Shown one piece after another: positions 40,528 through 50,157 of a stretch of DNA of 64,000 nucleotides (its first letter is position 1; each line of letters starts with the position of its first letter). The stretch covers positions 62,001-126,000 of the forward strand of contig JAITDU010000045.1 of NCBI GenBank assembly GCA_031282405.1, written 5' to 3'. The notes below the pieces were generated by a model. That model did not search any database, was not told where the DNA came from, and saw nothing but the letters and a program-made list of their open reading frames with translations. The stretch comes from Coriobacteriales bacterium. GTDB lineage: Bacteria; Actinomycetota; Coriobacteriia; Coriobacteriales; UBA8131. The translations under genes and the position numbers were made by a program.

Positions 40528-41454
40528 TCATTCGTCAATATCCAATGCCCGCCTGGCAAACTCATCTATACGACGGACGCGATGATAGACAGCTGATTTT
40601 GACAGCGGTGGTTTGGCTAATTCTCCCAATTCCCTCAGTGAGACATCGGGATGAGAAAGGCGTAGCATCGCCAGTTCCTGCAAAGCCTTGGGCAGACTGT
40701 CCAAACCAAAACGATCGATCAACAGTTGTATGTTACGCACCTGTGCCAGTGAGGCTTCTACGGATTTAGCCTGGTTGGCCATCTCGGCATTGACACGGCG
40801 ATTCTCGTCGTTACGGATCGACTTTGTGACCCGGACATCTTGGATAGCCAGTACCGCCCGATGCGCGCCTACAAGAGCAAGGAAGTCCAGTATCGGCTCG
40901 GCACCCTTGATGTAGACAATCCAGGTGCCACGCCGTTCACTGGCTTTGGCCATTATCGAATTTTGTGCCAGCAGGGCCACGAGGCCATTAGCGAGCGCCT
41001 CATGTCCGCAGGTTAACTCAAAATGAAAATCACGACGAGGATTTGCAATGAAGCCACCCCCCAAAAATGCTCCACGCAAATAAGACACAAGACAGCATTG
41101 TTCTGTGACCAAACGAGGCACGATACCTAACTCTATACCGCTTGCCGATAGTATCCCCATATCCAACAATGCCTCTTTGAGCCCCACCTGCGCGGGCACG
41201 GTTATCAAATAATTATAGGTCTTATGCAGCACACTACGCCGCGTGGTTATCTCGGTCTTGAGATGATAGACGTCATGCAGGAGTCGTACAGCCACCCGCG
41301 CGACCGGCGCAATGTCAATGACCAATTCCAGACGATATTTGCCCAGAAGATGTCCTTCAATACGCACGAGGGCACTCAGCTCGGCTTTCTTGCAAAGCTC
41401 ATGGCTGGGGATAAGATGCGAGAGTTCGTCTTTTACCTCTGCTGTGAATGACAT
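40528..41454 (-). CDS. whiA: WhiA-family sporulation/cell-division regulator
   Basis: MSFTAEVKDELSHL; LRGAFLGGGFIANP; C-terminal HTH SLRELGELAKPPLSKSAVYHRVRRI. Confidence 0.95.
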   Translation of the reverse strand: MSFTAEVKDELSHLIPSHELCKKAELSALVRIEGHLLGKYRLELVIDIAPVARVAVRLLHDVYHLKTEITTRRSVLHKTYNYLITVPAQVGLKEALLDMGILSASGIELGIVPRLVTEQCCLVSYLRGAFLGGGFIANPRRDFHFELTCGHEALANGLVALLAQNSIMAKASERRGTWIVYIKGAEPILDFLALVGAHRAVLAIQDVRVTKSIRNDENRRVNAEMANQAKSVEASLAQVRNIQLLIDRFGLDSLPKALQELAMLRLSHPDVSLRELGELAKPPLSKSAVYHRVRRIDEFARRALDIDE

Positions 41455-41604
41455 CCTGTCCTCACCTCGTCCGGGTACCGCTCAAAACGGACGGGCCGGC
41501 TTGAGCCTGTCGGTCATGGGGCCTACTTATAACTTGATAGCGCAGGTCGTACTTACGTGAGCACTCAGCTAATTCTAGCCTAAAGTATCTAAAGCAGCGA
41601 CCAA

Positions 41605-42651
41605 TTACCGTGACAGGCGGTTACTGTCTTGCAAAATGCTCGCCAACGCCTCGCCAAGGGCACCGCTGCTATGCCAGGTCGGCCGCTTGGGATCTATAAG
41701 ATCGCGTACGACCAGCTTGACACCACTGCTTCTTATCCGTCGCTCAATATCCTGGTCAAAATCTACATAACGCACGGACGGCAAGGTCGTTTTAAGAGTG
41801 CCGGATTCTGGTAGACTATCTGAACTGATGGCCGTGAACACACCAGTAACATTCCCACCGACTGTGGGGTGTGCGGCCTCGGGCGGCCGGTTGACGATTA
41901 CATAGTCCAGATACTCTGCAAGTCCATGCTTCAACACCGCCTCGGTCAGTTCCGCAGCATCTAAACCCCAGGTCTCGCCCTGTATATCGGTCAGCGAACA
42001 AACAAAGACTTTAAGGGCATTGCTGGCTTTTATCGCCTGCACAATATCGTCGATAAGTAAGTTTGCAATAACCGACGTGAACAATGAGCCGGGGCCCAAC
42101 ACCAACAAGTCAGCCTGAGTTATGGCAAAAACGGCAGGCGGATTGGCCCGGATATTCGCCGGACTCAGGCTGACGCTTGCCAGCGCGGTCTTGGATTTAC
42201 AGATGTTGCTCTGGCCGCTCAAGGTGACACCGTCGAGCGTGATGCCGTCGATGACCACACTTGATAAAGCGGCTGGGTAAACATGTCCAACACAGCCAAG
42301 CAACTGTTCGCACAGTGAAACGGCCTGCTGGAGGTCACCGGAGCTTTCCTGGAGTGCCGTAATAACAAGATTCCCCAAGGTGTGGTTGTGAGCGTACTCA
42401 AAGCGCTGTTTAAATGCGACCGGCCAGATACTGGATTCGTCTGCCGCCAGTGCTACCAGGCACTTGCGTAAATCTCCCGGTGGAACGTAGCCGGTATGCG
42501 ACCTGAGGAGGCCTGAGGAGCCGCCATCATCGGCCACTGCCACGATCGCATCGGTGTAGATGCCTGCTTGGCGCAAGGCTCGAATACTCACCGGGGTTCC
42601 GGTGCCACCGCCGATGCATACCGCCTTGGGTGATGTGTCATATCTACTCAT
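41605..42651 (-). CDS. YvcK/CofD-like gluconeogenesis factor
   Basis: AVCIGGGTGTPVSIRALRQ, VAVADDGGSSGLLR, GPGSLFTSVIANLL; start MSRYD overlapping the rapZ stop. Confidence 0.93.
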   Translation of the reverse strand: MSRYDTSPKAVCIGGGTGTPVSIRALRQAGIYTDAIVAVADDGGSSGLLRSHTGYVPPGDLRKCLVALAADESSIWPVAFKQRFEYAHNHTLGNLVITALQESSGDLQQAVSLCEQLLGCVGHVYPAALSSVVIDGITLDGVTLSGQSNICKSKTALASVSLSPANIRANPPAVFAITQADLLVLGPGSLFTSVIANLLIDDIVQAIKASNALKVFVCSLTDIQGETWGLDAAELTEAVLKHGLAEYLDYVIVNRPPEAAHPTVGGNVTGVFTAISSDSLPESGTLKTTLPSVRYVDFDQDIERRIRSSGVKLVVRDLIDPKRPTWHSSGALGEALASILQDSNRLSR

Positions 42652-43718
42652 AGCGTATTGTGTGTGGACACGGTCCTGTCCGGCACCTGGACAACGGCCA
42701 GTGGTAGATGCCGGTGGGACAAGGAGACGGAATATCCCAAGTTGTTCAGAAAGCGAGCAGTTTCGTCGGCTATAACAACACTGCGATGTTGTCCGCCGGT
42801 ACACCCCACTGCCAAAGATAGATAGCGCTTTCCCTCTTGGACATAACCTGGCATGATTGTCTCTAACAGGTGTTCCCAGCTTTGCATAAACTGCCTGGTC
42901 TGTTCACTTTCTAAAACGAACGCGCGTACCGGCTCATCAATGCCGGTCAACGGTCGTAATTCCTCTTCATAATAGGGATTTGGTAGGAAGCGTACATCGA
43001 TGACAATGTCGGCATCATGCGGAAACCCATGTTTGAAACCAAATGAGAACACTGAGACACGCAGACCGTCAGTTTCGCTGGAATCGGCAAACAATGATCG
43101 TATGTGTCGGCGCAATTCTCTGGTATCCAGATTGGTAGTGTCGATGACGTAATGGGCAGTCTCACGAATACTGGCAAGGGCCTCGCGCTCCTTGCTGATG
43201 CCGTCGAGCAACGTCATAGCGCCTTCACAGAGGGGGTGGCGGCGGCGGCTTTCTTTGTAACGCTTGAGCAATGACTCGTCGGTTGCGTCTAAAAAGATGA
43301 CAGAGAAGCTGACCTCAAGTTCAGAAAGATGATTGAGTTCAGCTTGCAATTCAGAGAATAATTCCTGGGAGCGCAAATCGCAGACCACGGCCAGGCGCCG
43401 CTCAGTCTTAGTGGGTAGCCCCGAGAGCGTTACAAGGTTGAGCAGAAGCGAAGGCGGCAGGTTATCAATACAGAAATAACCGATGTCTTCAAACGTGTGG
43501 AGAGCCTGTGTCTTGCCCGCCCCGGCCATACCGGTAATCACCACGAGGCTCGGCCCGGTCCCCTCTCCTGCAGCAAGTGTATCTTTATTCTCCGAGACAG
43601 GTACCTGTCCAGCAGGTTCTGACCCGGGTTTCTCCCCGCCAGTACCTATGCCCGAGAGTATCTTGGGTTCTTGAGTAATGGCCGAGGGGTTACTTTGTGC
43701 CTTATGTGCCATATTCAT
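42648..43718 (-). CDS. rapZ: RapZ/YvcJ P-loop nucleotide-binding protein with extended N-terminus
   Basis: ITGMAGAGKTQALHTFEDIGYFCIDNLPPSLL; FGFKHGFPHDADIVIDVRFLPNPYY; VGCTGGQHRSV. Confidence 0.95.
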   Translation of the reverse strand: MNMAHKAQSNPSAITQEPKILSGIGTGGEKPGSEPAGQVPVSENKDTLAAGEGTGPSLVVITGMAGAGKTQALHTFEDIGYFCIDNLPPSLLLNLVTLSGLPTKTERRLAVVCDLRSQELFSELQAELNHLSELEVSFSVIFLDATDESLLKRYKESRRRHPLCEGAMTLLDGISKEREALASIRETAHYVIDTTNLDTRELRRHIRSLFADSSETDGLRVSVFSFGFKHGFPHDADIVIDVRFLPNPYYEEELRPLTGIDEPVRAFVLESEQTRQFMQSWEHLLETIMPGYVQEGKRYLSLAVGCTGGQHRSVVIADETARFLNNLGYSVSLSHRHLPLAVVQVPDRTVSTHNTL

Positions 43719-45621
43719 CTCCTTGCGGCTGTTCTTGTAGGGTGATAAAAACGCTTTTGGCGACCGCCTTTGGTATGCCGGCGACCTGTTCTAACTGCTC
43801 TAATGTAGCGCTGCGGAGCGCTTTTTGCGTCTTGAACGCTCGGCGCAACAGTCGCTTGCGCTTAGGCCCCAATCCTTCGATGCTATCAAGAATACTGTTT
43901 GTCTGGCCCTGGCCGCGCAACTTACGATGATAACTGATTGCGAAGCGATGTGCTTCGTCGCGTATCTGTTTAACCAGATAAAGGCTGACCGAGCCCGCAG
44001 GCAAGATGACGGGGGTATCTTGCCAGGTTACGTAGAGTTCCTCGTCGGCCTTAGCCAATCCGGCAACATCAATACCGTTGATGCCCTGTTGCTCCAATTG
44101 GCGCACGACAGCATTGAGCTGTGGCTTGCCGCCGTCAATGATGAGCAAGTCAGGGTGTTTGCCAAAGCGTGTGTCATTTTGATTCTTTTGCGAGAAACGC
44201 CGCTGAATCAACTCGGTCATCATAGCCACATCGTTGGCCTCGGGGCTGTCAAGTCGTATCTTGAAACGCCGGTAGTGTGACTTGTCTGCGCGACCACCCG
44301 AAAACACAACCATAGAGGCCACAGAGTAGCTGCCGTGCAGCGTGGAGATGTCATAGCACTCTATGCGCATCGGTGCCTCGGGCAGGGCCAGGGCGCTTTC
44401 CAATTCCAAGAGTGCTCGATTGCAGCGTTCTTCATGATAACTGGTGCGTATCATGTAACGCGAAAGAGCATGTCGAGCATTTAGTTCGGCCAGTTTGAGA
44501 AGTTGACTGCGTTGGCCTTTACTGGGGCGGTTGAGACGAACTTTGGCACCGTGCTTGGAGGCCAACTTGCGCGTGAGCCATACCTCTAAAGCGCCGGCAT
44601 CATTTGGAATCTCTCGCATTATTAGTTCGCGCGGTATCTGTGAAGCTTGGTCATAGTAGCGCAACAAAAAACCGCGAATCAAGTCGTCATCGGACACATC
44701 GCGACCTTTATCTAAAATGAATTCGTTGCTGATGAGGACGATACCTTCGCGTACACTCAATACCTGGACTCCCGTGATAGTCTCCTCACGGAAAAACCCG
44801 ATAACATCGGCGTTGAGGCGCGGACTTAACACGACATTTTGCCGATCGTTGAGCGAAGTCAATGTGTCCAGACGTTTTTTTGCTCGGGCTGCCCGTTCAA
44901 AATCAAGTTCTTTGGCCGCCACGGCAATCTCATGTTTGAGAGTCCGGATAAACTCCTGTCGATGCCCAGAGAGGAAGCGCACCAGTCGTTTGACATTGCC
45001 GGCATACTCCGCCTGCGTACAAACGCCGGCACAAGGCCCTGGCCCCAGGCCGACATGGTAGTCAAAACAGGCTTTGACGCTACTGTCCACAGGCAGTTCT
45101 TGTTCCAATCGCCGCCGCAGACGCTTCCACTCAACACAACTTGCTATACAGATGGGCACGATCATTCGTGCTGTATCAATTGTCTGACGGGCGGCACGCG
45201 AATCGGTATAGGGGCCAAAATAGCGGGTGTCGCTCCGGGGTTTCTCGCGTGTGAACTTGATCGCCGGAAAATCATCGCCCAAGCTGAGCGCGATGAACGG
45301 GTAGCTTTTGTCATCCTTGAAATCAACATTGAACGGTGGCGAAAATTGGTTGATAAGATTGCGCTCCAGTATTAACGATTCGTGCTCACTGGCAACCACA
45401 AAGTAATCAAAGCTGCGAACGCCAGCCATTAAAGCTGGGATCATCGCACGTTCGTCTTGAAAATTGACATACTGGCGCATCCTGCTGCGTAGCTGCTTGG
45501 CCTTACCTACGTACAGCACGTCTCCTGTGGCGTCCTTCCATAAGTAGACACCGGGTTCCTGTGGTACAGCTACCAGTTGTTCCTTGAGTTTTTGCAAGTT
45601 CGATGTGGGCTTGGTTTTCAT
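43702..45621 (-). CDS. uvrC: Excinuclease ABC subunit C
   Basis: PGVYLWKDATGDVLYVGKAKQLRSR GIY-YIG domain; RIECYDISTLHGSYSVASMVVF; DLLIIDGGKPQLNA; C-terminal HhH. Confidence 0.97.
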   Translation of the reverse strand: MKTKPTSNLQKLKEQLVAVPQEPGVYLWKDATGDVLYVGKAKQLRSRMRQYVNFQDERAMIPALMAGVRSFDYFVVASEHESLILERNLINQFSPPFNVDFKDDKSYPFIALSLGDDFPAIKFTREKPRSDTRYFGPYTDSRAARQTIDTARMIVPICIASCVEWKRLRRRLEQELPVDSSVKACFDYHVGLGPGPCAGVCTQAEYAGNVKRLVRFLSGHRQEFIRTLKHEIAVAAKELDFERAARAKKRLDTLTSLNDRQNVVLSPRLNADVIGFFREETITGVQVLSVREGIVLISNEFILDKGRDVSDDDLIRGFLLRYYDQASQIPRELIMREIPNDAGALEVWLTRKLASKHGAKVRLNRPSKGQRSQLLKLAELNARHALSRYMIRTSYHEERCNRALLELESALALPEAPMRIECYDISTLHGSYSVASMVVFSGGRADKSHYRRFKIRLDSPEANDVAMMTELIQRRFSQKNQNDTRFGKHPDLLIIDGGKPQLNAVVRQLEQQGINGIDVAGLAKADEELYVTWQDTPVILPAGSVSLYLVKQIRDEAHRFAISYHRKLRGQGQTNSILDSIEGLGPKRKRLLRRAFKTQKALRSATLEQLEQVAGIPKAVAKSVFITLQEQPQGDEYGT

Positions 45622-45820
45622 GATCAGATTATACCTTGGGAGAAAGACCAACGCTTGGGAGCCCTTGAAGTGTAGGATCACCTGTGGGGTTCTTAGAGGG
45701 CATCGTTGCGTCTCGGAGAAGTATCGCCGTGTCGCATTTTCGTCACTTTGAGCCCCTGGTTAGAAAAACCTACGCTTGCGCTCAGAATTTGTTTTGCTAT
45801 ACTTTGCTAACTGCTTCTGT

Positions 45821-45896
45821 GGGGCCTTAGCTCAGCTGGGAGAGCGCATGGCTGGCAGCCATGAGGTCAGGGGTTCGATCCCCCTAGGCTCCACCA
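45821..45896 (+). tRNA. tRNA-Ala(GGC)
   Basis: GGGGCCTTAGCTCAGCTGGGAGAGCGCATGGCTGGCAGCCATGAGGTCAGGGGTTCGATCCCCCTAGGCTCCACCA. Confidence 0.96.
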
Positions 45897-45985
45897 AACC
45901 ACAGTTGCCGAGAAGAGCAATCGGAAACCGCCTTCAGGATTTATCTGACGGGCAGGGCTACTTCGATGACATAGCCGTACGCGCA

Positions 45986-46402
45986 CTATTCTAGCTCAAA
46001 CAGCGCTTTGCCAGCAGTTTCTCCTGGCGTGACAGAGTATATCTCCTCAACATGAATAAAACAGACTCCCTTACTTGTGTAGTCGTAACCCATCGAGGTG
46101 AGAATGCTCTTCACCTGAGCTGCTACAGCCTCATAGCGCGGCCCCTCGTTTTCGTAGGTAGCTACACCCTTAACCTGATAGCCGCCTTGCTCATCCCAAA
46201 CAGTGAGAGCCACAAAGGGGTTCGACCTGATGTTGAGGAGGGTCTTTCTCATGTACTGGTCGGACACCATGACCGTCTCGCTGTCAACGACCTGCTTCAT
46301 GCTGACTGGAACGACATTCACCCTATTATCTGAGCATGTCGCGAAAGCGGCAGCGTAGGTGTTGTTGATCATCTCCTGCACTTCCAGGGGCATTGTAGCC
46401 AT
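45986..46402 (-). CDS. Pyridoxamine 5'-phosphate oxidase-like FMN-binding protein
   Basis: AFATCSDNRVNVVPVSMKQVVDSETVMVSDQYMRKTLLNIRSNPFVALTVWD pattern. Confidence 0.82.
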   Translation of the reverse strand: MATMPLEVQEMINNTYAAAFATCSDNRVNVVPVSMKQVVDSETVMVSDQYMRKTLLNIRSNPFVALTVWDEQGGYQVKGVATYENEGPRYEAVAAQVKSILTSMGYDYTSKGVCFIHVEEIYSVTPGETAGKALFELE

Positions 46403-46496
46403 AGTGGTGTCCTCCAGATCTGTGTTGCTGACACATGACAGAATCAGTCGTTATACTTGGGTCTCTGCTCTGCTTATATATCTTAAGAATATATTT

Positions 46497-46943
46497 TTAT
46501 TGTCTCACGGTGATACTTTGGCAGGTGATGGGCACGCCACCTGATAGGGTGTCGCCAACTGGGCAGCGACTCTCAACAAAACGGGCGAAAGCCTCTACCT
46601 CGGACGGGTCTCCGTCAGCCACCAGTTGGATGCTTAATCTTATCTCGCTAAATCCTTTGCGTACATCTTCATTGATACCAAGGAAGCCATCAGGGTCAAG
46701 ATCGCCCTCAATGTCTACTGAAAAGTCTTTGAGGATGATACTCTTTTGACCGGCGAGGATAAAGGCGGCTATGGTCATACAGCTTCCGAGGCTGCCGAGG
46801 AGCGCTTCAACCGGGGTCATTCCCTCATCCGTACCCCCTGAGTCCGTCGGCTCATCGCAAATGAGTGTGAACGAGCGGGCCTTCGTATCCACCTTGAGCC
46901 CGCCTGGAACTTTTTTTGTCGATGCCCGGACAGTCTGCTTCAT
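46497..46943 (-). CDS. OsmC family protein
   Basis: TPVEALLGSLGSCMTIAAFILA; VESRCPVGDTLSGGVPI. Confidence 0.88.
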   Translation of the reverse strand: MKQTVRASTKKVPGGLKVDTKARSFTLICDEPTDSGGTDEGMTPVEALLGSLGSCMTIAAFILAGQKSIILKDFSVDIEGDLDPDGFLGINEDVRKGFSEIRLSIQLVADGDPSEVEAFARFVESRCPVGDTLSGGVPITCQSITVRQ

Positions 46944-47082
46944 TTCATATCCTCCAGTCCTGTAAAATGAGTAAACGCACTTTCTATGTTGGAAGTCTAA
47001 CAAAGTTAATACCAAAGGCGGATAAGTGAGTTTTTTCCAAGTAACTACGATTTACCATAGCAATCACATGAAGATATGAACC

Positions 47083-47460
47083 ATGAGTGAGAAGCCGAGG
47101 CTGGAAAAAGACATGATGTGCCCGCTTGAGTTCGGTCTGGAGAAATTCGGCGGGAGGTGGAAGGCCAGGATTATCTGCGCCCTGTCAATTCACGATGCCT
47201 TGCGCTTCGGAGCTATAAGGGATGAACTACGCTACATCACTGATTCGGTGCTGACGGCCATGCTAAAGGAACTGATTGCCGATGGCCTGGTGAGCCGCAA
47301 GCAGTTCGAAGCGGTGCCACCGAGAGTGGAATACTCATTGACGGACAAAGGCAGGTCTGTCCTGCCAGTGCTGCAAAGCATCTGCCAATGGTCGCTCGAC
47401 TCGTCCGAAGAAGAGCTTGAAAGAAAACTGTCTTCCTGTCAAACGTGTCCTCAAATGTAG
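47083..47460 (+). CDS. HxlR family winged-helix transcriptional regulator
   Basis: MCPLEFGLEKFGGRWKARIICAL...LRYITDSVLTAMLKELIADGLVSRKQFEAVPPRVEYSLTDKG. Confidence 0.93.
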   Translation: MSEKPRLEKDMMCPLEFGLEKFGGRWKARIICALSIHDALRFGAIRDELRYITDSVLTAMLKELIADGLVSRKQFEAVPPRVEYSLTDKGRSVLPVLQSICQWSLDSSEEELERKLSSCQTCPQM

Positions 47461-47492
47461 CCCCAGCCAGTACTTATAGCATGTTCTTCCAC

Positions 47493-47534
47493 CAACACAC
47501 CCTTGAGAACCACTATGTTCTCAAGGGTGTGTTG
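47493..47534. terminator. Perfect 18-bp inverted repeat, probable terminator of the HxlR gene
   Basis: caacacacccttgagaac-cactat-gttctcaagggtgtgttg; no obvious T tract. Confidence 0.55.
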
Positions 47535-47649
47535 CATTCAGCCGCTCACTTTCCGTTCGACAGCTCTCTTTGATGATGGTCGGCGAACGGCCGATTCCTG
47601 ACATCAGATTTGCGCATGATGCTGTGATAGAATCAGAAAGCATACGTTA

Positions 47650-47713
47650 CCGGGAATGAAGTTCTCCCTGTGTCCTTTGGGCCAAACCGCAGCCGTGCTG
47701 ATGACTTCTATAC
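47650..47713 (+). promoter_or_regulatory. Fluoride (crcB) riboswitch
   Basis: CGGGAATGAAGTTCTCCC...AAACCGCAGCCGTGCTGATGACTTCTATA matches the remembered crcB-motif layout (GG-nGAUG-stem-CC, AAAC, CUGAUG, stem-CUAc), directly upstream of fluC. Confidence 0.8.
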
Positions 47714-47758
47714 AACAGAAGCAGGCGCAGATGTCAACTATTGGCACAGGGAGGCTCT

Positions 47759-48142
47759 ATGTTTGAAGTATTATCAGTCGGGGCGGGCGGCGCATTAGGT
47801 TGCATAATCCGCTATCTCACTACTAAGATATCATGTGAACTGATGCCGGGATTCCCCTGGGGCACTCTCTTCGTTAATGCCGCAGCAGGATTGGCTATGG
47901 GGATGCTGATGGGTCTGACTGCACAGACAGACTCGTTGTCTGAACGAACACGCCTGTTCGTCGTCGTTGGCATAATCGGTGGGATGAGTACTTACTCGGC
48001 ATTCAGTGCCGAGACCTTCTCGATGCTTCAGGAGCATCAATATCTGCTCGCGCTTGGCAACATTTTCCTTAACACAAGCCTCTCACTTAGCATGGTTGCC
48101 TTGGGATGGTGGCTTATGACAAGTTTAGTTGAGGCTAGATAG
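47759..48142 (+). CDS. crcB: Fluoride channel CrcB/FluC
   Basis: GAGGALGCIIRYL, PWGTLFVNAAAGLAMGML, GGMSTYSAFSAETF. Confidence 0.95.
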   Translation: MFEVLSVGAGGALGCIIRYLTTKISCELMPGFPWGTLFVNAAAGLAMGMLMGLTAQTDSLSERTRLFVVVGIIGGMSTYSAFSAETFSMLQEHQYLLALGNIFLNTSLSLSMVALGWWLMTSLVEAR

Positions 48143-48205
48143 GCACCTGTGAGTCTGTCTATCTACGGCTCTGCACGCTCGGCAGCTTGTCCACATCCGC
48201 CAGTC

Positions 48206-48898
48206 TCAGTAGTTTACGATAGCTGACAAGCGCTTGCCTGAACCCTTAAGCGAAATCTCATTCAAAGTTTTGTCTTCGTGCATAAGTGCCAGCTCGATAT
48301 GCTTGAGGACAATACCGGTATCGAACAGCCATAGTTTACCCGGAAGTACCCTACCAACACCGCGCACCTTTACCTTTACCTCAACCTGACCCTCAGAGAA
48401 AGTCAGGAACCACGGCTGAAAGTTTACCGCTGAAGGCGCGAGTCTCGCCGCATGAGCGATAGGATTATCCTCGTTGCTCATCTCTGTGATTTCTTTGCGC
48501 TTGAAGTCATCTTCACCCGTGCGAAGCGGCACGTTCGTCTGACCGAAACCAAGAAGAATGCGATACTCGGGGTTCTTTTCCAGCGGCGTTGCCATGCCGC
48601 ACCACACACTTCCAAAGCCCTGGCTCTGTAACCACAGATCAACACCTTGAAGCATGTAGCCAATATTAACCCATGATTTTTCATCTTCATTGGAATACGC
48701 CAGAATCGCATACGGCGCAAAGCCGCCTTTGAGTTTATCTTTACCTACGATTTCAAAGCGCGCTGATTGTCCCGGTAACTGTTTTAAACCATCGAGATAC
48801 CCTTGAATCTCAGAAAGCTCTGTAGTTGTAAGTGGTGTTTCGTCGTATTGACGCACGCTCCGCCGGACAAATATTGTTTCATAAAGTGTCATTTGCAA
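48206..48898 (-). CDS. Nitroreductase family protein
   Basis: IFVRRSVRQYDETPL; GYMLQGVDLWLQSQGFGSVWCG; LAPSAVNFQPWFLTF. Confidence 0.88.
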   Translation of the reverse strand: MQMTLYETIFVRRSVRQYDETPLTTTELSEIQGYLDGLKQLPGQSARFEIVGKDKLKGGFAPYAILAYSNEDEKSWVNIGYMLQGVDLWLQSQGFGSVWCGMATPLEKNPEYRILLGFGQTNVPLRTGEDDFKRKEITEMSNEDNPIAHAARLAPSAVNFQPWFLTFSEGQVEVKVKVRGVGRVLPGKLWLFDTGIVLKHIELALMHEDKTLNEISLKGSGKRLSAIVNY

Positions 48899-49251
48899 GT
48901 CTCATCTACTTATTTTCAACGGGCAAAGATAGTGTTCCTTGAGCTTCTCACGCATAAAATTGGTCTTTTGTGAGCGCTGTGTTCTCCATACCGTTCGCGC
49001 ACCTCTTAGGTTGCATGGCCTCAGTACATGAATAGTAGAACACAGTGTGCAGTAAAAACGCAAGCAAAATGTGCCTTGGTAAAGAAAATCAAGACAGAAC
49101 ACAAATGAGGTGCACTAGTGAATAGCGAGTGTCGACGACGTGTTAGACTAACGTTTATCCCAACAACGTATTTTGATTGGCAAAAACGAGGTGGCGCTAT
49201 ATCCTCAAGCCGTTACAGAGATTCTAGGTGTGACTCTAGTTCGTCGGATCG

Positions 49252-50157
49252 TTAGACCTTAAGATAGCGCCGCATGGCCCAAGCCGAGCCAAACAGTCCA
49301 ATGATCAAGCCCACACCAACTAATATCAGGTAGACCGCCCAAAGCTGCATATTGGCATAGTCGATGGGTAGCCAGGTGAGAAGAGCATTGAGCTGCGGCA
49401 GAAACGTAGCACAAAGCAGCGAGATGCAAAGAATCGCCAGGCCCGCGCCGACCAAGGATTGTAGGGCACCTTCCATCAAGAAAGGTCCACGGATAAAGCC
49501 GTTGGAAGCGCCTACGAGGCGCATGATGGCGATTTCCTTGCGTCGGGCCAGGATGGCCAGTCGTATCGTGTTATTGATGAACACGAGGGCCACGAATATC
49601 AGCATTGCCACCAGTATCAAACAGACCAGGCGGATAATATCGGTAACGGCGAACATCTGTTTGACGATCTTTTGGCCGTAGCGCACAGAATCATCGGGAT
49701 TGTCAGGGTTTTCGATAACCTGGTTGAATACATCCAGTGCCATCATCGCATCTACGACATCTTGCACCTTCTCCGGTTCACTTAACTCAACTTCTAATGA
49801 AGCCGGCAAAGGATTGCCATCAAGCTGTTCGGCGATATCCGGGCTTACCATCTCCTTAAAGCGCTCCATCGCCATGTCTTTATCAATGTAGGTAACGCTT
49901 GCTACTTCTGAACGCGATTCTACGAACGATTCAAGTGCGCCTATCTCGGAATTAACAGCATCGTCGGACAGGTATATAGAAATTGTGACCTGGCTCTCAA
50001 CACCTTGAACGATGCGGTCGATAATCAGACTCGTAACCATAAATACTCCGATCACCAAAAGTGATAGGAATATTGTGACCACAGCACCAAAGGTGGTACC
50101 AAAGTTTTTTCGGGAATTAGATAGTGCCTCTCTGATGAAATAAAGGAGACTACGCAT
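49252..50157 (-). CDS. ftsX: Cell division protein FtsX
   Basis: [38 protein letters not shown]-terminal FtsX TMs; follows ftsE. Confidence 0.95.
   Translation of the reverse strand: MRSLLYFIREALSNSRKNFGTTFGAVVTIFLSLLVIGVFMVTSLIIDRIVQGVESQVTISIYLSDDAVNSEIGALESFVESRSEVASVTYIDKDMAMERFKEMVSPDIAEQLDGNPLPASLEVELSEPEKVQDVVDAMMALDVFNQVIENPDNPDDSVRYGQKIVKQMFAVTDIIRLVCLILVAMLIFVALVFINNTIRLAILARRKEIAIMRLVGASNGFIRGPFLMEGALQSLVGAGLAILCISLLCATFLPQLNALLTWLPIDYANMQLWAVYLILVGVGLIIGLFGSAWAMRRYLKV

Noticed and set aside
45776-45994. 72-aa ORF
   Set aside because: Reads through tRNA-Ala.
48899-49251. attR copy of the tRNA-Ala 3' end at the far side of the accessory cassette
   Set aside because: No duplicate of GTTCGATCCCCCTAGGCTCCACCA was found; island boundaries remain unproven.
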